Part shown: piece by piece, positions 1-9,943 of the stretch
How the letters are laid out: each line of letters starts with the position of its first letter
How positions within the stretch are numbered: position 1 is the stretch's first letter
Assembly: GCA_949152475.1 (NCBI GenBank)
Contig: OX424561.1
Location: 30,374,481-30,438,480 of the forward strand
From: Terebella lapidaria
Taxonomy: Eukaryota; Annelida; Polychaeta; Terebellida; Terebellidae
Length of the DNA stretch: 64,000 nucleotides
Direction: 5' to 3'
Notes under the pieces: generated by a model
What the model saw: only the letters and a program-made list of their open reading frames with translations
What the model was told of the DNA's origin: nothing
The model's database searches: none
Program-made: the position numbers and the translations under genes

Positions 1-61
1 GTCATCATATGTCGAAATGTCACAAGACACGCACGACTGTGCCATGATGGCACAGTCGTGG
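1..61 (+). repeat. 139-bp satellite fragment ending in a palindrome
   Basis: The first bases match the 139-bp satellite found further on (ATGTCACAAGACACGCACGA segment, forward orientation). It ends in a perfect inverted repeat at 32-60: arms CACGACTGTGCCAT and ATGGCACAGTCGTG around one base. The right arm is inverted satellite sequence, so the satellite folds back on itself exactly where the retrotransposon body starts. The same junction recurs at 3654-3682 with one arm mismatch. Confidence 0.8.
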
Positions 62-2985
62 GGTCGTCGCTGACCACTTCGGAATCTTTTATTTAGAACC
101 TCTAAAAGTCACAAACACGTCAACGATCACAAAACAAATCAGAATATTCTCAGAATCTAACCTAAACAAGTTCAAACAATCTCTTGCTGATACCGACTTC
201 CAAGATTCACTAGATGAACCGTGCCCCAACATATCCTACCGTTATTTCATGAATAAATTCACAGAATCATTTGATAACTCATTCCCACTCAGGACTGTCA
301 GCACTAAATCGAAATTTACGAAAAGAGATCCATGGATAACGAGTGGTCTAATAGTGTCATCTAAACTCAAAACTAAACTTTACGTAAAGAAAATTAAAAA
401 ACCTACCCAAGCGAATATAGAGAATTATAAGGTATACAACACGTTATACAACAAAATACGACGAATAATGAAGTCCATATACTTCGAAAATATACTTGAA
501 GGAAATAAGTACGATATAAAAAGAACTTGGTCAATACTGCGAACAGCCATCAATAAAACTAATAGTAAATCTGGTCTTCTTAATTACATGACCATCAATG
601 ATCAATGCGTAACAGATAAAAAATCTATCGCCAATGCATTTAATGCTTTTTATGTCAACATAGGTATCGAAACCTCTAACAATGTCCCTAAAACAAATGT
701 AAATTTCATGCAATATATGCCAACTCCCCATCAAAACACTATGTTTATCACCCCTGTGGACACCATAGATGTCGAAAATACAGCACGGAATATGAAGCCA
801 AAAACTAGCGCGGGGCATGACAATGTATCCACAAAAATATTAAAATTTTCAATCTCAACAATAATAGGACCCATTACGCACATAATAAATCGATCATTGG
901 TGACCGGGGTTGTCCCTACAGAAATGAAAATTGCAAAAGTTATTCCTATACATAAGGCATCAGACAAAAACTTATTGAAAAACTACAGACCGATTAGTTT
1001 ATTACCAGCTTTCTCAAAACTACTAGAAAAAATAATGTGCAAAAAACTTCTCAGTTTCCTGGAACGCAATAACATCTTGTATAAATACCAATTCGGCTTC
1101 CGACCTAGGCACTCTACAATCCACCCTATTATACACCTACTAAATCACTGTGCCAAAGCAACACAACTTGACAATCCTGAATATACACTAGCTGTTTTCT
1201 GTGACCTGTCAAAAGCATTTGACGTCATTGATCATGAAATACTGATGAAAAAATTATACATATATGGAATTCGCGGGGTGGCTATTGACTGGTTTCGCAG
1301 TTATTTAACAAATCGAACTCAATATGTCAATTACAATGATGCAAGTTCTGATCTCGCCGACATACGCTGTGGTGTCCCCCAGGGGTCTATCCTAGGGCCT
1401 ATCTTGTATCTTATTTATGTGAATGACATAGGCAAACCATCTAATGCGAACATTTTGTCCTTTGCCGATGACACGACACTGTTTTCCTCCCACCGAGACC
1501 TATTTACCCTGCACTCAACAATAAGCGTTGAATTAAATGGCCTATACCAATGGTTCTGCTCTAATAAACTCTCACTCAATGCCAATAAAACCAAATATAT
1601 CGTAATTCGTCCAAAGCAAATGAAGGGGAACATGAGTGAACATGCAATATCAATCGGTAATACTGTATTGAACCGTATAGGAAACGACTGCGAGGAAAAA
1701 TCGGCTAAATTCCTGGGTATTTATATCGACGAATTTTTATCTTGGCAACAACATATATTGAATATTAATAAAAACATATCGCGCGCATTGTTTGCAATCA
1801 ATCAAGCAAAACATGTCCTTCCACGAAATTGTCTCCAAACACTTTATTTCTCATTAGTGCATTCACACCTGTCGTACGGCCTACTTGCATGGGGCAATGC
1901 GCCCAGATCATATTTCTCACGTACAGAGATACTTCAAAAACGGGCAATCAGGATCATAACCAAATCAAAATACAACAGTCACACCGATCCACTGTTCAAA
2001 CGTAATTGTATTCTAAAAGTATCTGATTTATATGAATATCAGATTGTATTATTCGTGTTTGATCAAATATCGGGCCATCTCCCGGAGTCATTTTCTACAA
2101 TGTTCAACCTTAACCGAAATATTCAGAACACTTCTACTACGAGACAATCCGAATTGATGTATATACCATTAACAAATAGGCAATTTTCACGCTATCTTCC
2201 AGTCTTTCACTTCCCCGTTATATGGAACAAATGGGCAGTCCATTTAAGTAGTAGATCTATAGAACGTAAATCGGCCGTGAAGAAAACACTGAAATCAATA
2301 ATGATAAACACATATCTGGCACAGGTTACGTGTTCCAGATCCGGGTGTCCCGATTGCTCGCGGCGCTGAGCATACAAACTCCACTGCTGGGCATATAGAG
2401 TATCTATCCTCTTGATACCGCTCAGTCAATGATGAAAGCTATTGCTGCTTATCAACTCACAGCTCTGGTCAGTTTTTGAATAATGCACGGGATATTGGTT
2501 TTCCTCCATGTTTCAATGTGGATATACAGAAATATTCTTTTTTTAAAAATCCTTTTCTACACATTGTATATGAGCAACTACATATCAGTGTCAAATTCCC
2601 TAATACAACTCACTCATGAGTGGAAATATTCACTACAAGAACTCGTTTCGGCGACCTGTCCGTCCGGCCGATCTGTACCTTATAGTATTTTTACGAACAT
2701 GCAATTATTTTGACAATGAATGGCCTCCTCCCATCGTCATCCCGCCGGGCGCACACGCAAACTGCAAGGTTTATCAAAGCATATTTTCCTTTTACATCAG
2801 GGGCCAGTGGGAAGACAGTAATATATTACTACACTGGTCCCACGATTCACATACTAATTCGTAATCTAATCCCTATCTGTAAGGCCATCTGACCTAATGA
2901 TTTTCGATGTCTACCTATATATCTGATGTCTAATTATTGATATGTATTATAATGTGAATTGTGAATAAACTATCACTATCACTAT
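62..2985 (+). mobile_element. 5'-truncated non-LTR retrotransposon, copy 1
   Basis: This is a LINE of the CR1/Jockey group by RT sequence and organisation. It begins inside the linker between endonuclease and RT, so the endonuclease is missing. The RT frame runs to 2369 and is followed by about 600 bases of 3' UTR, ending in an AATAAA-like signal and a short tail of TATCAC repeats near 2969-2985. Satellite resumes immediately after. The 5' junction is the satellite palindrome at 32-60. The whole block, with the satellite after it, is repeated at 3.68-7.23 kb, so this copy moved by segmental amplification after insertion. Confidence 0.85.
249..2369 (+). CDS. Non-LTR retrotransposon reverse transcriptase (endonuclease lost)
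   Basis: The ORF encodes 706 residues from the first ATG; the frame is open further upstream to base 48, where a stop at 45-47 lies in the satellite, so the ATG is not necessarily a natural start. Residues 1-180 are the lysine-rich linker before RT. The RT palm is complete: motif A near residue 319 (CDLSKAFD), motif B GVPQGSILGP, catalytic FADD at 405-408, and motif D with LNANKTKY. The thumb and C-terminal region follow, ending in a Cys-containing tail (CSRSGCPDCSRR). In the family this enzyme performs target-primed reverse transcription. Without the endonuclease this copy could not mobilise itself. The RT frame is intact, unlike copy 2. Confidence 0.88.
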   Translation: MNKFTESFDNSFPLRTVSTKSKFTKRDPWITSGLIVSSKLKTKLYVKKIKKPTQANIENYKVYNTLYNKIRRIMKSIYFENILEGNKYDIKRTWSILRTAINKTNSKSGLLNYMTINDQCVTDKKSIANAFNAFYVNIGIETSNNVPKTNVNFMQYMPTPHQNTMFITPVDTIDVENTARNMKPKTSAGHDNVSTKILKFSISTIIGPITHIINRSLVTGVVPTEMKIAKVIPIHKASDKNLLKNYRPISLLPAFSKLLEKIMCKKLLSFLERNNILYKYQFGFRPRHSTIHPIIHLLNHCAKATQLDNPEYTLAVFCDLSKAFDVIDHEILMKKLYIYGIRGVAIDWFRSYLTNRTQYVNYNDASSDLADIRCGVPQGSILGPILYLIYVNDIGKPSNANILSFADDTTLFSSHRDLFTLHSTISVELNGLYQWFCSNKLSLNANKTKYIVIRPKQMKGNMSEHAISIGNTVLNRIGNDCEEKSAKFLGIYIDEFLSWQQHILNINKNISRALFAINQAKHVLPRNCLQTLYFSLVHSHLSYGLLAWGNAPRSYFSRTEILQKRAIRIITKSKYNSHTDPLFKRNCILKVSDLYEYQIVLFVFDQISGHLPESFSTMFNLNRNIQNTSTTRQSELMYIPLTNRQFSRYLPVFHFPVIWNKWAVHLSSRSIERKSAVKKTLKSIMINTYLAQVTCSRSGCPDCSRR

Positions 2986-3653
2986 TACCTGCCACCATCC
3001 GCACAGCATGTCCAGCCTGACATGATGACACCAGAACCCCAAAGAGGGCTATTTTCTATGCCACCAATGTCATCATATGTCACAATGCAACGAGACGTCC
3101 ACGACTGTGCCATTATGGCATATTAGCTGCCACCATCCGCACAGCATGTCCAGCCTGACATGATGACACAAGGACCCCAGAGAGAGCTATTTTCTATGCC
3201 ACCAATGTCATCATATGTCACAGTGCCACGAGACGTCCACGACTGTGCCATCATGGCATATTACCTGCCACCATCCGCACAGAATGTCCAGCCTGACATG
3301 CATGGCACCAGAACCCCAGAGAGGGCTATTTTCTATGCCACCAATGTCATCATATGTCACAATGCCACGAGACGTCCACGACTGTGGCATCATGGCATAT
3401 TACCTGCCACCATCCGCACAGCATGTCCAGCCTGACATGCATGGCACCAGAACCCCAGAGAGGGCTATTTTCTATGCCACCAATGTCATCATATGTCACA
3501 ATGCCACGAGACGTCCACGACTGTGCCATCATGGCATATTACCTGCCACCATCCGCACAGCATGTCCAGCCTGACATGATGACACCAGAACCCCAGAGAG
3601 GGCTATTTTCAAAGCCACCAATGTCATCATATGTCAAAATGTCACAAGACACG
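2984..3653 (+). repeat. 139-bp satellite block, forward, about five monomers
   Basis: The monomer period measured from successive TTACCTGCCACC motifs (3261, 3400, 3539) is exactly 139 bp. Each monomer has two internal inverted repeats: GCATGTC-CAGCCT-GACATGC and TGCCATCATGGCA. Because 139 is not a multiple of three and some frames lack stops, the block produces staggered open frames that are not genes. Confidence 0.92.
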
Positions 3654-3683
3654 CACGACTGTGCCATGATGGCACACTCGTGG

Positions 3684-6573
3684 GGTCGTCGCTGACCACT
3701 TCGGAATCTTTTATCTCGAACCTCTAAAGGTCACAAACACGTCAACGATCACAAAACAAATCAGAATATTCTCAGAATCTAACCTAAACAAGTTCAAACA
3801 ATCTCTTGCTGATACCGACTTCCAAGATTCACTAGATGAACCGTGCCCCAACATATCCTACCGTTATTTCATGAATAAATTCACAGAATAATTTGATAAC
3901 TCATTCCCACTCAGGACTGTCAGCACTAAATCGAAATTTACAAAAGGGATCCATGGATAACGAGTGGTCTAATAGTGTCATCTAAACACAAAACTAAACT
4001 TTACGTAAAGAAAATTAAAAAACCTACCCAAGCGAATATAGAGAATTATAAGGTATACAACACGTTATACAACAAAATACGACGAATAATGAAGTCCATA
4101 TACTTCGAAAATATACTTGAAGGAAATAAGTACGATATAAAAAGAACTTGGTCAATACTGCGAACAGCCATCAATAAAACTAATAGTAAATCTGGTCTTC
4201 CTAATTACATGACCATCAATGATCAATGCGTAACAGATAAAAAATCTATCGCCAATGTATTTAATGCTTTTTATGTCAACATAGGTATCGAAACCTCTAA
4301 CAATGTCCCTAAAACAAATGTAAATTTCATGCAATATATGCCAACTCCCCATCAAAACACTATGTTTATCACCCCTGTGGACACCATAGATGTCGAAAAT
4401 ACAGCACGGAATATGAAGCCAAAAACTAGCGCGGGGCATGACAATGTATCCACAAAAATATTAAAATTTTCAATCTCAACAATAATAGGACCCATTACGC
4501 ACATAATAAATCGATCATTGGTGACCGGGGTTGTCCCTACAAAAATGAAAATTGCAAAAGTTATTCCTATACATAAGGCATCAGACAAAAACTTATTGAA
4601 AAACTACAGACCGATTAGTTTATTACCAGCTTTCTCAAAACTACTAGAAAAAATAATGTGCAAAAAACTTCTCAGTTTCCTGGAACGCAATAACATCTTG
4701 TATAAATACCAATTCGGCTTCCGACCTAGGCACTCTACAATCCACCCTATTATACACCTACTAAATCACTGTGCCAAAGCAACACAACTTGACAATCCTG
4801 AATATACACTAGCTGTTTTCTGTGACCTGTCAAAAGCATTTGACGTCATTGATCATGAAATACTGATGAAAAAATTATACATATATGGAATTCGCGGGGT
4901 GGCTAATGACTGGTTTCGCAGTTATTTAACAAATCGAACTCAATATGTCAATTACAATGATGCAAATTCTGATCTCGCCGACATACGCTGTGGTGTCCCC
5001 CAGGGGTCTATCCTAGGGCCTATCTTGTATCTTATTTATGTGAATGACATAGGCAAATCATCTAATGCAAACATTTTGTCCTTTGCCGATGACACGACAC
5101 TGTTTTCCTCCCACCGAGACCTATTTACCCTGCACTCAACAATAAGCGTTGAATTAAATGGCCTATACCAATGGTTCTGCTCTAATAAACTCTCACTCAA
5201 TGCCAATAAAACCAAATATATCGTAATTCGTCCAAAGCAAATGAAGGGGAACATGAGTGAACATGCAATATCAATCGGTAATACTGTATTGAACCGTATA
5301 GGAAACGACTGCGAGGAAAAATCGGCTAAATTCCTGGGTATTTATATAGACGAATTTTTATCTTGGCAACAACATATATTGAATATTAATAAAAACATAT
5401 CGCTCGCATTGTTTGCAATCAATCAAGCAAAACATGTCCTTCCACGAAATTGTCTCCAAACACTTTATTTCTCATTAGTGCATTCACACCTGTCGTACGG
5501 CCTACTTGCATGGGGCAATGCGCCCAGATCATATTTCTCACGTACAGAGATACTTCAAAAACGGGCAATCAGGATCATAACCAAATCAAAATACAACAGT
5601 CACACCGATCCACTGTTCAAACGTAATTGTATTCTAAAAGTATCTGATTTATATGAATATCAGATTGTATTATTCGTGTTTGATCAAATATCGGGCCATC
5701 TCCCGGAGTCATTTTCTACAATGTTCTACCTTAACCGAAATATTCAGAACACTTATACTACGAGACAATGCGAATTGATGTATATACCATTAACAAATAG
5801 GCAATTTTCACGCAATCTTCCAGTCTTTCACTTCCCCGTTATATGGAACAAATGGGCAGTCCATTTCGCCGTGAAGAAAACATTGAAATCAATAATGATA
5901 AACACATATCTGGCACAGGTTACGTGTTCAAGATCCGGGTGTCCCGATTGCTCGCGGCGCTGAGCATACAAACTCCACTGCTGGGCATATAGAGTATCTA
6001 TCCTCTTGATACCGCTCAGTCAATGATGAAAGCTATTGCTGCTTATCAACTCACAGCTCTGGTCAGTTTTTGAATAATGCACGGGATATTGGTTTTCCTC
6101 CATGTTTCAATGTGGATATACAGAAATATTCTTTTTTTTAAATCCTTTTCTACACATTGTATATGAGCAACTACATATCAGTGTCAAATTCCCTAATACA
6201 ACTCACTCATGAGTGGAAATATTCACTACAAGAACTCGTTTCGGCGACCTGTCCGTCCGGCCGATCTGTACCTTATAGTATTTTTACGAACATGCAATTA
6301 TTTTGACAATGGCCTCCTCCCATCGTCATCCCGCCGGGCGCACACGCAAACTGCAAGGTTTATCAAGGCATATTTTCCTTTTACATCAGGGGCCAGTGGG
6401 AAGACAGTAATATATTACTACACTGGTCCCACGATTCACATACTAATTCGTAATCTAATCCCTATCTGTAAGGCCATTTGACCTAATGATTTTCGATGTC
6501 TACCTATATATCTGATGTCTAATTATTGATATGTATTATAATGTGAATTGTGAATAAACTATCACTATCACTA
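3684..6573 (+). mobile_element. 5'-truncated non-LTR retrotransposon, copy 2
   Basis: This is nearly identical to copy 1 through the 5' junction, RT frame, 3' UTR and TATCAC tail. The main differences are a 27-base segment present in copy 1 (about 2247-2273) and absent here, a 4-base difference in the 3' UTR near 6310, and scattered substitutions. The flanking satellite monomers are also shared, including variant bases, so the repeating unit is retrotransposon plus satellite, about 3.6 kb. Confidence 0.87.
3853..5963 (+). pseudogene. Reverse transcriptase, copy 2, disrupted near the N-terminus
   Basis: The RT palm is intact (A, B, FADD and D motifs as in copy 1) and the frame is open from about 3972 to the stop at 5961-5963. 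Upstream, the equivalent of copy 1 residues 1-40 is broken twice: a TCA codon has become TAA at about 3888, and one base is missing near 3945 (ACAAAAGGGATCC against ACGAAAAGAGATCC). The 27-base difference near the C-terminus keeps the frame. Few substitutions separate the two copies, indicating recent duplication. Confidence 0.82.
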
Positions 6574-8255
6574 TTACCTGCCACCATCCGCACAGCATGT
6601 CCAGCCTGACATGATGACACCAGAACCCCAAAGAGGGCTATTTTCTATGCCACCAATGTCATCATATGTCACAATGCCACGAGACGTCCACGACTGTGCC
6701 ATTATGGCATATTAGCTGCCACCATCCGCACAGCATGTCCAGCCTGACATGATGACACAAGGACCCCAGAGAGAGCTATTTTCTATGCCACCAATGTCAT
6801 CATATGTCACAGTGCCACGAGACGTCCACGACTGTGCCATCATGGCATATTACCTGCCACCATCCGCACAGAATGTCCAGCTTGACATGCATGGCACCAG
6901 AACCCCAGAGAGGGCTATTTTCTATGCCACCAATGCCATCATATGTCACAATGCCACGAGACGTCCACGACTGTGGCATCATGGCATATTACCTGCCACC
7001 ATCCGCACAGCATGTCCAGCCTGACATGCATGGCACCAGAACCCCAGAGAGGGCTATTTTCTATGCCACCAATGTCATCATATGTCACAATGCCACGAGA
7101 CGTCCACGACTGTGCCATCATGGCATATTACCTGCCACCATCCGCACAACATGTCCAGCCTGACATGATGACACCAGAACCCCAGAGAGGGCTATTTTCA
7201 AAGCCACCAATGTCATCATATGTCAAAATGTCACAAGACACGCACGACTGTGCCATAATGGCATATTACCTGCCACGATCCGCACAGTATGTCCAGCCTG
7301 ACATACATGGCACCAGAACCCCAGAGAGGGCTATTTTCAATGCCACCAATGTCATCATATGTCACAGTGCCACGAGATTTCCACGACTGTGGCATCATGG
7401 CATATTACCTGCCACGATCCGCACAGCATGTCCAGCCAGACATGCATGGCACCAGACCCCCAGGGTGGGCTATTTTCAATGCCACCAATGTCATCATATG
7501 TCACAGTGCCACGAGACACCACGACTGTGCCATAATGGCATATTACCTGCCACGATCCGCACAGCATGTCCAGCTTGACATGCATGGCACCAGAACCCCA
7601 GAGAGGGCTATTTTCAATGCCACCAATGTCATCACAATGCCACGAGACACCACGACTGTGCCATAATGGCATATTACCTGCCACGACCTGCACAGCATGT
7701 CGAGTCTGACATGCATGGCACCAGAACCCCAGAGAGGGTTATTTTCAATGCCACCAATGTCATCATATGTCACAGTGCCACGAGACGTTCACGACTGTGG
7801 CATCATGGCATATTACCTGCCACCATCCGCACAGCATGTCCAGCCTGGCAGGCATGGCACCAGACCCCCAGGGAGGGCTATTTTCAATGCCACCAATGTC
7901 ATCATATGTCACAGTGCCACGAGACGTCCACGACTATGGCATCATGGCATATTACCTGCCACGATCCGCACAATATGTCCAGTCTGACATGCATGGCACC
8001 AGAACCCCAGAGAGGGCTATTTTCAATGCCACCAATGTCATCATATGTCACAATGTCACGAAACGCCCACGACTGTGCCATCATGGAATATTACCTGCCA
8101 CTATCCACACAGTATGTCCAGCCTGACATGCATGGCACCAGAACCCCAGAGAGGGCTATTTTCAATGCCACCAATGTCATCATATGTCACAATGTCACGA
8201 GACTTCCACGACCGTGACACTGTGGCATATTACCTGCCACGAGCCGCACACTATA
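6574..8255 (+). repeat. 139-bp satellite array, forward, about twelve monomers
   Basis: The array starts at the retrotransposon tail and ends near 8255 in AT-rich unique sequence. The first five monomers duplicate those at 2984-3653. The later ones are more diverged, with variants such as CCACGATCCGCACAG for CCACCATCCGCACAG and short deletions near 7520 and 7635. It forms the left flank of the 8.25-18.24 kb interval; the right flank is the same satellite inverted. Confidence 0.92.
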
Positions 8256-8819
8256 TCCATCCTTATATATATAAATGTACATGATAAACAGTTCAATACC
8301 AATATATTTTGTTTGATTAAGTTCGAAATTCATGCACAATGTATGCGAATACATGTGTATATATAACAGCTTATGGTTGACTATGAACAAAAAAATTTAT
8401 ACACATACATGTTATGAGACACATATACAATATTTAACATGTTATAATGAAATGAAGGTTGCATGTGCTTCCTTGAGTCATATGAATTGTGCATCAATGA
8501 TATGTACATAGATCTATAAAATATATAAGAAACAATAGATCTACCTGATCGCGGAAATAAGCCACAAAGAAGGTTCACGCTATCCAAAGAAAATATTTAA
8601 TTAGAATCAGAATATTGTAAAAACACCAACACCCACTAGCTCATTGGATCACATACCACACATACTTGCATGATAGAAAATGACAGAGGGACGACGTGAA
8701 GTCGATGGGTACGTTTTACAGTAATCAATTAAGTCTTTTCTTCACAATTGTCAGTACCTTATCAAATGTTAACTGTACCAGTGGCAAAGTCATGTGTATC
8801 TCCTCGAAATATTCAACAA
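8256..8819. other. AT-rich spacer, no gene seen
   Basis: The stretch is AT-rich with short runs of TATATA and ACATGTAT and no supported coding frame. On the minus strand it lies downstream of the CXC-domain gene and could include its 3' UTR. Confidence 0.5.
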
Positions 8820-9524
8820 TTAATATTCAATAATTGTGTTAAATGCAACCATAACTGTGTGTGCCAGCTTTCTGATATCAGTTATTTCAGGATAAAATTG
8901 ACCTATCAGTGCATGTAGTACTAACAGAGAAAACGAATTGGCTCTGTTTGAATCAACTTCAGCTCTTTCTTGACTGTTCAGGAAGTAATTGGCCAAGTTC
9001 GACAGGTCCATTCTCAACGAGCTGTACGAATTCTTTTTTCGTTTCTTCCGTGAATGCACCATATTCGCACATGTATGTGCCTTTGCTTTCTCCCTTATTC
9101 CATATGGGTTTGAACAAGACACACATTTGCATAATGCTGTACAGCTTCGTTTAGATTTCAAACATGGACATCGAGACACCCTTGGCTTTGCATGTAATGA
9201 CGATGAACGACATATGTCTATACAGCTTACCAAATTTGTGTTTTTATATTCACCACACCTACATTTATGTGCTGATTCATTGGGATCAGACATAGACACA
9301 TGTGAACTGCCAGTATCTCCTGGTACAGTCTGAAGTTCTGTTTCTGTGTTGTTCAAACTTGATCCTTGATTGGGAATTAATACATCATAATGACCACTAC
9401 CAACGTGGTTGTACGCGAGGGTAACAACACACTCTGAGTGTTCTGGAACCGACATATCGTGTGGCAATACGTTCACGACAGGCACCGTTTGTAAACTTGT
9501 CAGGGATATTAATGGCAACCTCAA
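8820..9524 (-). pseudogene. C-terminal part of OTU-protease/CXC-domain protein
   Basis: The frame encodes about 234 residues but begins with TTG, not ATG, and directly continues the OTU frame at 9521-9943 in a different phase. Residues 1-60 carry the C-terminal OTU segment with the expected catalytic His (GHYDVLIP, His45). Residues 87-141 hold a cysteine-rich Tesmin/TSO1-type CXC domain (HKCRCG, RCPCLKSKRSC, CKCVSCSNPYG), a DNA-binding fold in known family members. The break between the two parts coincides with an 11-base direct duplication of GGCAACCTCAA at 9514-9524 and 9525-9535, enough to shift the frame. OTU proteases occur in several eukaryotic mobile elements as well as host deubiquitinases; this combination suggests a mobile-element protein. 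Confidence 0.65.
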
Positions 9525-9943
9525 GGCAACCTCAAGACATTGGCCATGGCCAGGGGCATTGCATCGCCTAGCTCTGTATCATGAACACCAGAATGGATGA
9601 ATTGGGAAACTATCTCTGTGATATGGGTTTCACCGTGCATAAATGGCTGGTACCTATCAAAGTTTGTTATCCATTCATCAACGAGCAATCGACGCAGGAG
9701 GAGAGCCATTTCATTCAGTGGCATGGTCCCATCAATGCCGAGGTGTATTAAATGAGTTCTTGTCATTGCTGTGGCACTAGAATCTTCTGCTTGTGTACTT
9801 GCCATCATTCTTCGTAAATGCCAGGACACCGCTGTGAAGAAGCAATTACCGTCACCCGGTATATCAATGCGCTCCATGCCCCATGACACAATTTGAGATT
9901 CCAGAGCATCACCTGCGGTGTCATATCTTATCTCTGGTACAGG
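9521..9943 (-). pseudogene. N-terminal part of OTU-like cysteine protease
   Basis: The frame is open from 9943 (a stop lies at 9944-9946) down to 9521; the first ATG is at about 9877. It contains the OTU nucleophile motif, DGNCFFTAVS, with the Asp and Cys of the catalytic site, and ends in LGDAMPLAMANV, typical of the OTU core. The catalytic His follows in the shifted frame at 8820-9524, so the protein is broken by the 11-base duplication at 9514-9535. Its 5' end lies head to head with the P-loop gene: the two overlap by a few tens of bases, or abut at 9943 if the plus-strand exon starts at the acceptor there. Confidence 0.65.

Noticed and set aside
2984..3653. CRISPR-like array
   Set aside because: Repeats are contiguous 139-bp monomers without unique spacers, in a genome with introns, LINEs and SINEs.
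2984..8255. Many open frames of 60-211 codons reading MSQCHETSTTV or MAYYLPPSAQ
   Set aside because: They are translations of the 139-bp satellite in all frames; starts and ends follow the monomer period and no frame is conserved.
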